Positions 16,775 to 25,692 of a stretch of DNA of 64,000 nucleotides are shown piece after piece. Under the pieces are notes generated by a model that was not told the origin of the DNA, did not search any database, and worked only from the letters and a program-made list of their open reading frames with translations. Made by a program: the position numbers and the translations under genes. Within the stretch, counting starts at the first letter, position 1. Each line of letters begins with the position of its first letter. This stretch comes from an uncultured Micrococcaceae bacterium (GTDB lineage Bacteria; Actinomycetota; Actinomycetes; Actinomycetales; Micrococcaceae): positions 428,622-492,621 of the forward strand of contig CANNAD010000003.1 of NCBI GenBank assembly GCA_947502645.1. The letters are read 5' to 3'.

Positions 16775-17323
16775 TTATTTCTCCTCGTCCTCCGCGTCCC
16801 AGAAGATGGTCCCGTTACCGCGTTGTTGAGCTCCTGCGGCCAGTGGGTGCTCGGTTATTTTTCCGTTCGGCATGAGGTGGCGGACGTCGGCGTCATATTT
16901 GAGGGTGAGGACGTCGGAGATGATGCGTCGGTGGCATCGCCACCACACGGTTTCGCTGCACATGATGGCTGTGGGTGTCTGGGCCGCGGTCTCAAGGAGC
17001 CCTGTGAGCCCGTCGTTGAATTCATGGGTTCTGGTGTAGGCGGAGTAGGCGCGGAACGCTTCGACCCGCCACCAGGTGTCTGGCTGGGGTTGGCCTGCGG
17101 GGATGTGTCTGCGTCCGCCAAGCTGCTCGGCCCATTCATAGCGGATTCCGGCGTCCTGTGGAATCCATTGTTCGAGTGCGTCTTTTCCCATTTCGGGGTG
17201 TTTGCGGCTGCCTGGATACCGGCGGACGTCGACCAGTGTTTGCACTCCAGCGTTCTGGAGGAGCTGGGTGAGCTCGTCTGGCGTGTACGTGCCGTGTCCG
17301 ATGGTGAAGATCGTCAGTCCCAT
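16775..17323 (-). CDS. DUF488 family protein
   Basis: About 182 residues. [33 protein letters not shown] and the Cys/Trp motif [14 protein letters not shown] are the DUF488 hallmarks. The family has no established function; the conserved Cys and His residues suggest a nucleic-acid or redox role. ATG 17323 matches the family N-terminus; a TTG at 17347 lies inside the neighbour's terminator region and is less likely. Confidence 0.88.
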   Translation of the reverse strand: MGLTIFTIGHGTYTPDELTQLLQNAGVQTLVDVRRYPGSRKHPEMGKDALEQWIPQDAGIRYEWAEQLGGRRHIPAGQPQPDTWWRVEAFRAYSAYTRTHEFNDGLTGLLETAAQTPTAIMCSETVWWRCHRRIISDVLTLKYDADVRHLMPNGKITEHPLAAGAQQRGNGTIFWDAEDEEK

Positions 17324-17344
17324 CACCCCAGTATGGTACTTAAA

Positions 17345-17377
17345 CAAAAAACAGGACGGGAAATGAATCCCGTCCTG
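17345..17377 (-). terminator. Rho-independent terminator of the cold-shock gene
   Basis: Stem CAGGACGGGA / TCCCGTCCTG (17352-17361, 17368-17377) with a 6-base loop, followed on the minus strand by TTTTTTG. It lies 35 bases after the csp stop. Confidence 0.9.
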
Positions 17378-17411
17378 CTTTGAAGGCTCTAGAGCCAGTT
17401 ACATCAGAAGA

Positions 17412-17615
17412 CTATGCAATCTGGATGTTCGTGGCCTGAGGACCCTTGGGGCCCTGCTCGGTCTCGAAGGTGACCTTCTGGTTCTCGTCCAGTGAACGGA
17501 AGCCATTGGCGTTGATGGCGGAGTAGTGAGCGAAAACATCGGCACTTCCGTCATCGGGAGCAATGAAACCAAAGCCCTTTTCGGAGTTGAACCATTTCAC
17601 GGTACCTGTTGCCAT
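17412..17615 (-). CDS. cspA: Cold-shock protein, CspA family
   Basis: 67-residue single cold-shock domain that binds single-stranded RNA and DNA and acts as an RNA chaperone. Both RNA-binding motifs are present: KGFGFI (RNP1) and VFAHYS (RNP2), after the usual [11 protein letters not shown] start. It is a one-gene unit with its own terminator and a long, hairpin-rich, AT-rich upstream region, which is typical of cold-regulated csp genes. Confidence 0.97.
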   Translation of the reverse strand: MATGTVKWFNSEKGFGFIAPDDGSADVFAHYSAINANGFRSLDENQKVTFETEQGPKGPQATNIQIA

Positions 17616-17876
17616 TTTTGAAACTACTTTCTGAAAAAATTGTTAAAACCCGCACTTCGCGGGCCTCAGTCGCGGCGTCTTTTCCCGCTTTTACAGAAAA
17701 GCGGCTCGACCCTTAGGTTTCGCCGCTTGAAATACAAAATGCGCAACACTACAACTGGCTTTGAGTCTACATGGATCACTGGGGCTGTGCCACCCCTTGC
17801 CCCAAGAAATATTGTGGGAGCCCTGCGCGAGCAGGCTGACGGGCAGACTGTCAGGGACGCGTGAGAGCATTTAAGC
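17616..17876. promoter_or_regulatory. Divergent promoter and csp 5' leader region
   Basis: 261 bases between cspA (leftward) and the SNF2 helicase gene (rightward). On the csp side there is a short hairpin (CCCGC-ACTT-CGCGGG near 17649) and a U/A-rich stretch next to the start codon, as expected for a long cold-shock leader. I cannot fix the transcription start. Confidence 0.5.
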
Positions 17877-20800
17877 ATGCCCGAAACCACCTTCCCGCTC
17901 GTCGATGTCAATGACATTGTGCGTGCTGTCGGCGGCGCCGCGTTCTACCGCGGACAGGTGTATGCCAAGGGTGGGGCCGTCGTCGGGCTGGACTGGGATG
18001 CGGCGGATCAGCGGCTCACGGCGAAGGTACAGGGCAATGATGACGTGCCCTACCGGGCCAACGTTCAGCTCGCACGCAAAGGCGGCGGCACGTATTCGAT
18101 TGTGGACGGGCTGTGCACGTGCCCTGTCTCCTACGACTGCAAGCATGTGGCCGCCGCCGTCGTGCAGAGCAATATGACGCACATTTTCGACGGCCCGCAG
18201 ATGGCCCGGCCGGTCGCGGCGGCCCCGTCCAGCTGGAAAGATTCCCTTAACGCGCTGCTGGGCAATGAGGGCAGTATCACAGCGCAAGACACAGCAAAGC
18301 AGCCCCGCATCACACCGATGGGTCTGCAGTTCGAACTACGTAGTGAATCCTCGGGCGCCACGTGGAGTTCGCGGTCTACCCGCCCCAGCCCGGATCGCAG
18401 ACTCGGCGTGCGTCCTGTCGTGAAGAACGCTCGTGGCAACTGGGTCATGAATAGCCTCTCGTGGAAGAACATCGGGTTTCAGACGCGCGGCCTGCATCTC
18501 GACACGGACCAGCACCGCTGGTTCACCCAGTTCCCGGCGCTGCACCGGGACAACGGCAGCCGCTATTTCGGGCAGAACGACTCCTGGCTGTATCTGGACC
18601 ATTTCTCGAACCCCCTCCTGTGGCAGTTGCTGCAGGAGGCGCTGCGGTTGGGCATCGAGTTTGTGGGCAGCAAGAAGAACGTGGAAGTTTTCGTTGGCGC
18701 CGAGGCCTCCCTCTGTCTGGATGCCACGCACGCAGAGGATGCCGTGAAGCTCTGCCCCGTTCTGGACATTGACGGCCGCCAGCATTCAGTGGACCTGGCG
18801 GGGACCATCGGCACACACGGCGTTTATGCGAGAACTGGTGACTGCATCGCCCTGGGCCCGGTGACCCGCGCGTTGACGGAGCAGGACAACAAGCTATTGC
18901 GGCAGAAGACGCCAGTCATCATTCCTGAGGCTGAGTCCGGGCTATTTCTGGAGACGTTCTATCCGCAGTTGAGGCAGAGTATCGGCATCATCAGTAGCGA
19001 TGGCTCGGTGGATCTGCCCGAGATCAAGCCGCCGGTTCTGGTGGCTACCGCAACGTTTGAACCGGAGCACCGGCTGCGGCTGAGCTGGGACTGGGAATAC
19101 GGAGAAGGCACGACGGCGGCCCGCCGGCCGTTGGAGGACGACGGCCGCGGCAACTATCGGGACCGGGCGGCGGAGGCTGAGTTACTGGCTGCTGCAGGAA
19201 AGGCGCTGCACGGACAAGTTGTTGCGGAGACCGTCTTTGAGGACATGGACGCGGCTGAGTTCACAGAGCAGCGGCTGCCGGCCATCGAAGCCGTGGACGG
19301 TGTTCGTGTGGACGTGGTGGGTGAGAAGCCGGACTACCGTGAGCTGACGGAGACCCCTGAGCTCACGGTGTCCACGGTGGAATCGGATCAGCCGGACTGG
19401 TTTGATCTCGGCGTCATGGTCACGGTTGGCGGGCACACCATTCCTTTTGACCACCTGTTCAGGGGCCTGGCCAAGGGCAAGAAGAAACTTCTGATGACGG
19501 ATGGCTCGTATCTGTCACTCAAGCAGCCGGTCTTCGAGGAGCTTCACCGTCTCATTGATGAGGCGAAGGAGCTGCAGGAGTGGGAGGCCGGAACCAGAAT
19601 CAGCAAGTACAACGCCAGCCTGTGGTCGGACTTCGAGGATCTGGCTGATGAAACGGTTGAAGCCCAGGATTGGCGTGCAACGGTTACTGGGTTGCTGCAG
19701 TTGGAGCAGGTGGAGCAGACGCCGCTGCCCGAGGGCGTTCACGCGAGCCTGAGACCGTATCAGCTGGCTGGTTTCAACTGGCTCGCTTTCTTGTGGGAGC
19801 ACAATCTAGGGGGAATCCTTGCTGATGACATGGGTCTTGGGAAGACCCTGCAGACCCTGGCGCTGCTCGAGCACGTGCGTGCCACGTGCCCGAACCGGAA
19901 GCGTTTTCTTGTCGTCGCGCCGACGTCGGTGGTTCCCAACTGGGTTTCGGAGGCCAGGAAATTCACGCCCGGCCTGTCCGTCGTCGCACTGACGGACACC
20001 GAGGCTAAGGCCCGCCTGCCGTTGGCAGAACAGATAGGTGAGGCGGACGTCGTCATCACCTCCTATACGCTGTTCCGGCTGGACAGCCGTGCGTACACAC
20101 AGCAGCACTGGGACGGGTTGATTCTGGATGAGGCCCAGTTCGTGAAGAACCGGGCTACGCGCGCCCATCAGTGCGCCAGGGATCTCAAGGCACCTTTCAA
20201 ACTGGCCATCACCGGCACGCCGATGGAGAACAACCTCATGGAGTTGTGGTCCCTGTTGGCGATCGTGGCGCCGGGCCTCTTCCCGTCGGCCCGGAAGTTT
20301 ACGGAGGACTATCAGCGGCCTATCGAGCGCCGCGGGAGCAACAAACTCCTGCAGCGTCTGCGGCGCCGGATTTCGCCGTTGATGATGCGTCGCACCAAGG
20401 AGGTTGTGGCCGCGGATCTGCCGGAGAAGCAGGAGCAGGAGCTCCATGTGGAGCTGGACCCGAAGCACCGCACCATCTATGACACATTTCTTCAACGCGA
20501 GCGGCAGAAACTTCTGGGCCTCCTGGAGGACTTTGACCGGAACAAGATCGCGGTGTTCCGGTCACTGACGCTGCTGCGGATGTTGAGCCTGGATGCGTCG
20601 CTGCTGGATGAGAAATATTCTGCGGTGCCGTCACGGAAAATTGAGGTCCTCTTTGAACACCTTGAGGACGTCGTGGCGGAGGGGCACAAGGCTCTCGTGT
20701 TCAGCCAGTTCACGTCCTTCCTGAAGAAGGTAGCGGCCCAGTTGGAGGCGCGCGGGATCCCGTATTGCTACCTGGATGGTTCCACCCGACGTCGCTCGGA

Positions 20801-21137
20801 GGTCATTGACCGGTTTAAGTCTGGGGAGGCGCCGGTCTTCCTCATCAGCCTCAAGGCAGGTGGATTCGGGCTGAATCTCACGGAAGCTGATTATTGTTTC
20901 CTGCTGGACCCGTGGTGGAACCCTGCCACCGAGGCACAGGCTGTGGACAGGACGCACCGGATCGGCCAGACCCGCAACGTGATGGTGTACCGCATGATCT
21001 CGGCTGGCACCATCGAGGAGAAAGTCATGGCCCTCAAAGGCAAGAAAGCGGACCTGTTCGCGTCGGTAATGAATGACGACGGCGTCTTCAGCTCCGCCAT
21101 GACAGCGGACGATATTCGCGGGCTTCTTGGTGCCTAA
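17877..21137 (+). CDS. SWIM zinc-finger SNF2-family helicase
   Basis: 1086-residue DEAD-like ATPase that moves on DNA; bacterial members resemble RapA and Swi2/Snf2 remodellers. Domain order: SWIM zinc finger near residue 79 (CTCPVSYDCKH), a beta-rich middle region, an SNF2 ATPase core from about 620 with Walker A DDMGLGKT (about 648) and Walker B DEAQ (about 749), then the helicase C domain ending with DRTHRIGQT (about 1024). The SWIM finger probably guides DNA or protein binding. The ribosome site is weak. It forms a single unit ending near a convergent SDR gene. Confidence 0.93.
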   Translation: MPETTFPLVDVNDIVRAVGGAAFYRGQVYAKGGAVVGLDWDAADQRLTAKVQGNDDVPYRANVQLARKGGGTYSIVDGLCTCPVSYDCKHVAAAVVQSNMTHIFDGPQMARPVAAAPSSWKDSLNALLGNEGSITAQDTAKQPRITPMGLQFELRSESSGATWSSRSTRPSPDRRLGVRPVVKNARGNWVMNSLSWKNIGFQTRGLHLDTDQHRWFTQFPALHRDNGSRYFGQNDSWLYLDHFSNPLLWQLLQEALRLGIEFVGSKKNVEVFVGAEASLCLDATHAEDAVKLCPVLDIDGRQHSVDLAGTIGTHGVYARTGDCIALGPVTRALTEQDNKLLRQKTPVIIPEAESGLFLETFYPQLRQSIGIISSDGSVDLPEIKPPVLVATATFEPEHRLRLSWDWEYGEGTTAARRPLEDDGRGNYRDRAAEAELLAAAGKALHGQVVAETVFEDMDAAEFTEQRLPAIEAVDGVRVDVVGEKPDYRELTETPELTVSTVESDQPDWFDLGVMVTVGGHTIPFDHLFRGLAKGKKKLLMTDGSYLSLKQPVFEELHRLIDEAKELQEWEAGTRISKYNASLWSDFEDLADETVEAQDWRATVTGLLQLEQVEQTPLPEGVHASLRPYQLAGFNWLAFLWEHNLGGILADDMGLGKTLQTLALLEHVRATCPNRKRFLVVAPTSVVPNWVSEARKFTPGLSVVALTDTEAKARLPLAEQIGEADVVITSYTLFRLDSRAYTQQHWDGLILDEAQFVKNRATRAHQCARDLKAPFKLAITGTPMENNLMELWSLLAIVAPGLFPSARKFTEDYQRPIERRGSNKLLQRLRRRISPLMMRRTKEVVAADLPEKQEQELHVELDPKHRTIYDTFLQRERQKLLGLLEDFDRNKIAVFRSLTLLRMLSLDASLLDEKYSAVPSRKIEVLFEHLEDVVAEGHKALVFSQFTSFLKKVAAQLEARGIPYCYLDGSTRRRSEVIDRFKSGEAPVFLISLKAGGFGLNLTEADYCFLLDPWWNPATEAQAVDRTHRIGQTRNVMVYRMISAGTIEEKVMALKGKKADLFASVMNDDGVFSSAMTADDIRGLLGA

Positions 21138-21151
21138 ACGCGGTCTGACTC

Positions 21152-21910
21152 TCAGCGGCCCTTTTTCGCCAAACCGGCCACCAGCGACGGCGGCATCAGC
21201 CTGGAGGCGAAGACGAGCGCCTTGTACTTCATGCTGGGAATCGAGACGGGTTTGCCTGCGGCCGCGTCACGCAACGCTTCGGACACCACCTGATCTGCGT
21301 TGAGCCACATCCAGGAGGGCACGGTTGCCTTGTCCACCTCCATGCGCTGGTGGAACTCGGTATGCACAAAGCCGGGGCACACGGCGGTGACGGTGATGCC
21401 CTTGCGCCTGTAGGCGATGTTCGCCCAGCGGCTGAAGCTGATCATCGCAGCCTTGACCGCACCATAGGTGCCCCGCGGCGTGAAGCCCGCAACACTGGCG
21501 ATGTTGATGATGTATCCGGATTTCCGCGCGAGCATCCCCTGCAGGACCGCATGGCTGAGAGTCAGCGGCACTTCAACGTGGATTTTCAGGTGGTTGAGCT
21601 CATCCTCGATCGGGCTATCGGCGAAGGTGGTCCGCAGCCCATAGCCAGCGTTGTTGATCAAAGTCGTAACGGGCCGGGCGCTGTCCCGCAACCGGGCCAC
21701 TACCCGGGCCACGCCGTCGTCATCGTGCAGGTCCGCCGGGATTGTCTCAACCGTCACTCCGAAGCGGGAATGCAGGTCCGACGCCGATTCCTCCAACCGT
21801 TCGCGGGTCCGCGCCACCAGCACGAGGTTGGATCCCCGGGCTGCGAGCTGGGATGCGAATTCCGCGCCGAGGCCGGCCGTGGCGCCTGTGATCAAAATCG
21901 TTTCTGTCAT
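21152..21910 (-). CDS. Short-chain dehydrogenase/reductase
   Basis: 252-residue classical SDR. The NAD(P) motif TGATAGLG (about 8-15), NNAG, the catalytic Ser in IASVAG, and Tyr/Lys in YGAVK are all present. The C-terminal MPPSLVAGLAKKGR resembles the DltE/YqjQ group. ATG 21910 has GGAAAGG 8 bases upstream. It is separated from the betaine transporter genes upstream by a hairpin. Substrate unknown. Confidence 0.93.
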   Translation of the reverse strand: MTETILITGATAGLGAEFASQLAARGSNLVLVARTRERLEESASDLHSRFGVTVETIPADLHDDDGVARVVARLRDSARPVTTLINNAGYGLRTTFADSPIEDELNHLKIHVEVPLTLSHAVLQGMLARKSGYIINIASVAGFTPRGTYGAVKAAMISFSRWANIAYRRKGITVTAVCPGFVHTEFHQRMEVDKATVPSWMWLNADQVVSEALRDAAAGKPVSIPSMKYKALVFASRLMPPSLVAGLAKKGR

Positions 21911-21964
21911 GGTTGAACCTTTCCGTGCCGATGGCAGGAACGCAAGGAGCCGCACCAACGCAAA

Positions 21965-22000
21965 GGCCCGCCGTCGTACTGGTCAGTACAACGACGGGCC
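21965..22000 (-). terminator. Hairpin after the betaine-binding protein gene
   Basis: A 16-base stem (21965-21980 with 21985-22000, two G-U pairs or mismatches) 18 bases after the proX stop, followed on the minus strand by a short T-run (CCTTTG). It probably ends the proVWX transcript. Confidence 0.75.
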
Positions 22001-22017
22001 GTAGCCTTACCGGGAAG

Positions 22018-22923
22018 TTACTTGGTCAGACCGTCAACGTAGTCCTGGTTCTCGGAGATCCACTGGTCAACGATGGCGTCGTAGTCGTCGGTCTCTTCGC
22101 CACTGTTGAACATGGCGTTCTCCAGTGAGTAGAGCTTCTCGGAGTCCATCTTGAAGTTGGAGATCCACTCGGAGGCTTCAGGGAAGTCTTCCTTGAACGT
22201 GGAGCTGCCGTAGGAGTAGATGCTCTCCGCATCGCCGAGGGTACCCTCGGGATCCTTCAGGTCCTTAATGGCGAATTCGTCGTAGGCCCAGTGCGGACGC
22301 CACAGGGTAACTGCAACGTTCTCGCCGGAATCCAGCTTCGACTTCAGCTCGGAAAGCATAGCGGGGGTGGAGGACGTGATGTACTCCATGTCTTCAAGAC
22401 CGTAGGTGGGGATGACCTTCTCGTTGGTAGCCTTCGTGAGGCCAGCACCGGCTTCGATGCCTACCAGTCGGTTGTCGAACTTGTCCGCGTTCTCGGCGAG
22501 CTCCTCCAGGGAGTCGATCGGCGCGTCCTCGTTGACCGCGATGGTCAGGACAGCTTCGTCATTCCAGGCACCGAGCTCGGTGACATCATCGCCGTAGTCC
22601 TCGAGGTAACTGGCGTGGGTCTGGGGCAGCCAGACATCCATGACGACGTCGTAATCCCCTCCGGCGAGACCGGTGAAGGCGGCGCCGGCGTCGGCATATT
22701 CAAGTTCAACCTCGTAGCCCTTGTCTTCGAGGATGGACTGCCACAGCTCTGACACGGCTTCGCCCTCAGGCCATCCGTTGAACACGCCGATGGTCATGGA
22801 CTTGCTGGCCTCGGCTGACTCGGACCCGTTGTCCGAGCTCGCCGAATCGGATCCACCGCAGCCGGTCAGGGCGAGGGCTGAGATCATGCCCATTGCTGCG
22901 ATTGACGTGAAGCGATTCTTCAT
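22018..22923 (-). CDS. proX: Glycine betaine/proline ABC transporter, substrate-binding lipoprotein
   Basis: 301 residues, OpuAC fold. The lipobox ALTGC near residue 22 means it is lipid-anchored outside the membrane, followed by a Ser/Asp-rich linker. Core segments include TIGVFNGWPEGEAVSELW and VTLWRPHWAYDEF, whose Trp residues fit an aromatic cage for quaternary amines. It is the last gene of proV-proW-proX and captures betaine-like osmoprotectants. Confidence 0.93.
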   Translation of the reverse strand: MKNRFTSIAAMGMISALALTGCGGSDSASSDNGSESAEASKSMTIGVFNGWPEGEAVSELWQSILEDKGYEVELEYADAGAAFTGLAGGDYDVVMDVWLPQTHASYLEDYGDDVTELGAWNDEAVLTIAVNEDAPIDSLEELAENADKFDNRLVGIEAGAGLTKATNEKVIPTYGLEDMEYITSSTPAMLSELKSKLDSGENVAVTLWRPHWAYDEFAIKDLKDPEGTLGDAESIYSYGSSTFKEDFPEASEWISNFKMDSEKLYSLENAMFNSGEETDDYDAIVDQWISENQDYVDGLTK

Positions 22924-22967
22924 GTGATTTCCTTTCGTTGGGCGGCCGACGCCGCCTGTTCAAACTT

Positions 22968-23813
22968 TTATGCGGTAGCGGTTTTCGCCCGTGATTTGCC
23001 GAGCGAGGCCGAGAGCCGGTCGAGGTAGATGGCCAGGATGACCACTGAGATTCCAGCTTCGAAGCCAAGTCCCATATCGATGCGCTGCAGCGCGCTCACC
23101 ACTTCGCCGCCGAGCCCGCCAGCGCCGACCATTCCGGCGATGACCACCATGGACAGGGACAGCATGATGACCTGGTTGATGCCGGCCATGATGGTAGGCA
23201 TGGCCAGCGGTACCTGGATCTGGCGGAGGATCCGCCAGGGCGAAGAGCCGAAGGCGTGTCCTGCCTCCACCACTTCCTTGTCCACGCCGCGGATTCCGAG
23301 TTCGGTGAACCGCACTCCTGGAGCCATGGCGAAGAGGATGGTCGCTACGATTCCGGGAACCACGCCAACTCCGAAGAGCGCGACGGCGGGAAGGAGATAG
23401 ACGAATGCGGGCATGGTCTGGAGGAAATCCAGAACAGGCTTGAGCACTGCTGATACGCGCGACGACTTCGCAGCCCAGATGCCGAGCGGCACGCTGAGCA
23501 GTACTGCAATGAGGCCCGCGAACAGCACAAGCGCCAGAGACTCCATGGACGTCTCCCACTGGTCCACGCCGTAGATCAGCACCAGCCCGACGGCGGTACC
23601 CAACGCGAACTTCCAGTTGCGGACCGCCCAACCGATCGCGATCAAGACCAGCATGATCACGTAGAACGGCGGGGTCAGGAGAACCCATTCGATGCCTGAG
23701 TACGAGGCGTCGAAGATCATGGAAATGAATTCAAAGAGCGCCTCGAGGTTTTCCAGCACCCAGTCCACGCCTGCGTCCACCCAGTCCCCGAGGGGTATGC
23801 GGAATTCGTTCAT
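22968..23813 (-). CDS. proW: Glycine betaine/proline ABC transporter, permease
   Basis: 281 residues with about six membrane helices. The cytoplasmic loop that contacts the ATPase is clear: GIRGVDKEVVEAGHAFGSS, then PLAMPTIMAGINQVIM. Its start overlaps the ATPase gene's stop by 4 bases. It forms the membrane channel of the ProVWX/OpuA-type importer. Confidence 0.93.
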   Translation of the reverse strand: MNEFRIPLGDWVDAGVDWVLENLEALFEFISMIFDASYSGIEWVLLTPPFYVIMLVLIAIGWAVRNWKFALGTAVGLVLIYGVDQWETSMESLALVLFAGLIAVLLSVPLGIWAAKSSRVSAVLKPVLDFLQTMPAFVYLLPAVALFGVGVVPGIVATILFAMAPGVRFTELGIRGVDKEVVEAGHAFGSSPWRILRQIQVPLAMPTIMAGINQVIMLSLSMVVIAGMVGAGGLGGEVVSALQRIDMGLGFEAGISVVILAIYLDRLSASLGKSRAKTATA

Positions 23814-24919
23814 CGTGCGGCCTCCCCGTCAGTAATCTGCGCATCCGGCTCCTGCTCGTCTTCAACGACGGTGAGCGGGCCCGTTGATGTGGAATTGCTC
23901 AGCGCTGAGAGGAGCGTTTCCTGCCCCAGCGAACCCACCACGTTGTCGTCACCATCAACGACGGCGAGCGGACGGTCGCTGTCCGCAGCGAGGCCGAAGA
24001 TCTCCGAGAGCGGAGCATCTTCGCGGACGGAGGTTGCTCCCGGCACAGAGGCCGAACGGACGTCGTCGGGCGTGCTGTCCATGACGACGCCGGCGGTCAG
24101 TACCCGGGTGCGGTCCACGTCCTGGACGAACTGCTCCACGTAGTGATCCGCGGGGTGGGTGAGAATTTCGTCGGGGGTGCCTACCTGGACGATCCGACCG
24201 TCATGCATCATCGCGATTCTGTCACCGAGGAACATGGCCTCGTTGAGATCGTGGGTGATGAAGATGATGGTCTTGCCGAGCTCCTTCTGAAGGGTGACAA
24301 GCTGCTCCTGCATCTCGCGACGGATCAGCGGGTCGAGGGCGGAGAAGGCCTCGTCCATGAGCAGGATGTCAGTTTCAGCGGCGAGCGCACGGGCCAGGCC
24401 GACGCGCTGTTTCATCCCGCCGGATAGTTGGGAGGGGTATTTCTGGTCCCAGCCGTCCAGGCCTACGAGCTTGAGGACCTTCAGTGCGCGCTCTTCACGT
24501 TCGGCCTTGTCCACGCCCTGAACTTCCAGGGCGTAGGCGGCGTTGTTGAGCACGGTGCGGTGTGGCATGAGGGCGAAGTGCTGGAATACCATCGACACTT
24601 TTTCCTGCCGCAGCTTCCGCAGGTCCTTGTCCGAGATTCCGGTGAGGGGTGTTCCGGCGATGCTCACTGAGCCGCCCGTGGCGGGCAGTAGTCCGTTGAG
24701 CATACGGATCAGTGTGGATTTTCCGGAGCCGGAGAGTCCCATGACCACGAAGATTTCGCCCTTGCGCACCTCGAAGGAGGCGTCGATGACGGCGGCTGTC
24801 GTGGATTTACCCAGGTCTTTGCGGCTGGCTCCCGCGCGGAGTTTTCGGATCGCGTCGGTTGGCCGCCGTCCGAATACTTTGTACAGGCCTTCGGCCTTCA
24901 CAACGATTGTCTCGTTCAC
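23810..24919 (-). CDS. proV: Glycine betaine/proline ABC transporter, ATP-binding protein
   Basis: About 369 residues. Walker A GLSGSGKST, signature LSGGMKQR and Walker B ILLMDEAFSALD are present, with the Q-loop VFQHFALMPHRTV typical of the ProV group. Beyond residue 270 the protein has CBS-like segments, which in OpuAA sense ionic strength and gate transport. Start: GTG 24919 follows GGATGGG; an ATG at 24979 would add 20 residues that do not resemble the family. First gene of proVWX. Confidence 0.92.
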   Translation of the reverse strand: MNETIVVKAEGLYKVFGRRPTDAIRKLRAGASRKDLGKSTTAAVIDASFEVRKGEIFVVMGLSGSGKSTLIRMLNGLLPATGGSVSIAGTPLTGISDKDLRKLRQEKVSMVFQHFALMPHRTVLNNAAYALEVQGVDKAEREERALKVLKLVGLDGWDQKYPSQLSGGMKQRVGLARALAAETDILLMDEAFSALDPLIRREMQEQLVTLQKELGKTIIFITHDLNEAMFLGDRIAMMHDGRIVQVGTPDEILTHPADHYVEQFVQDVDRTRVLTAGVVMDSTPDDVRSASVPGATSVREDAPLSEIFGLAADSDRPLAVVDGDDNVVGSLGQETLLSALSNSTSTGPLTVVEDEQEPDAQITDGEAAR

Positions 24920-25203
24920 TCGTACCCATCCGTGGGTCCCTGAAAACGAAATTTTGCACAGATCAGGGACGCTCACCATTGCTAGTCATCGAAGTCCCTC
25001 GCGGCCGCCGTCGATCCTCAGAAGTGAGGAGACGGGTGGATGTGGCGGCGAGGCACATGTCCATGTTCAGTGACCACACTAACAACGGCGTGTTCGCTCA
25101 GCGCTTAAAGGGTCTATGAATTTGCATCATTCGGCGACTCCTGAGCCGCTATAATCGCCCATTATCCGCGGGATGACGCGGATCAAGCTTAGTTACAGCT
25201 TCG

Positions 25204-25692
25204 TTATGGCGCGCCGGGACCGAAGACAGAAGACCCCACCAGAGGCTCAATGAGCGCGCGCTGCTCGGGTGAGACTCGGCGCACTCTCCCGGTCTCCCCC
25301 GAAACGAAGGCCAGAACCGTGGACGCTTTCAAGCATTCCTGCTCAGTGACACCATCGCGGACCCTGTAGTTGAGTTCCAGGGTGGCAGCCTTGAGCGAGC
25401 TGACCCACACTTCCACAATCACCGGAACGTTGCGGTACTCAAGCGGTGCCGCATAGCGGACACGGTGCTCAACGACGAGCGTCTGATCTCCGTCCGGGAC
25501 AGTCGAAAAAAGCGGAACAGGAGGCGTGCTGCCTGGCATGCCCGTTCCGGCCGGTGCGCCGAATGTATGGACCCGGGCCTCCTCGAGGATCCGGACCACC
25601 TCCACATTGTTGACGTGACCATAGGCATCCATGTCGCCCCAGCGGAGGGGTATGCGGCACGTGATCACGTTCTCAGACTTCATCTCGCTCAC
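25204..25692 (-). CDS. Acyl-CoA thioesterase, 4HBT (hotdog) family
   Basis: 162 residues. RWGDMDAYGHVNNVEVVRIL is the 4-hydroxybenzoyl-CoA-type active-site helix with its Asp and the HVNN motif, followed by VEHRVRYAAPLEY. It would hydrolyse an acyl-CoA thioester. The GTG start overlaps the stop of the lactone oxidase gene by 4 bases; an internal ATG at 25683 is an alternative. Last gene of a coupled three-gene operon. Confidence 0.9.
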   Translation of the reverse strand: MSEMKSENVITCRIPLRWGDMDAYGHVNNVEVVRILEEARVHTFGAPAGTGMPGSTPPVPLFSTVPDGDQTLVVEHRVRYAAPLEYRNVPVIVEVWVSSLKAATLELNYRVRDGVTEQECLKASTVLAFVSGETGRVRRVSPEQRALIEPLVGSSVFGPGAP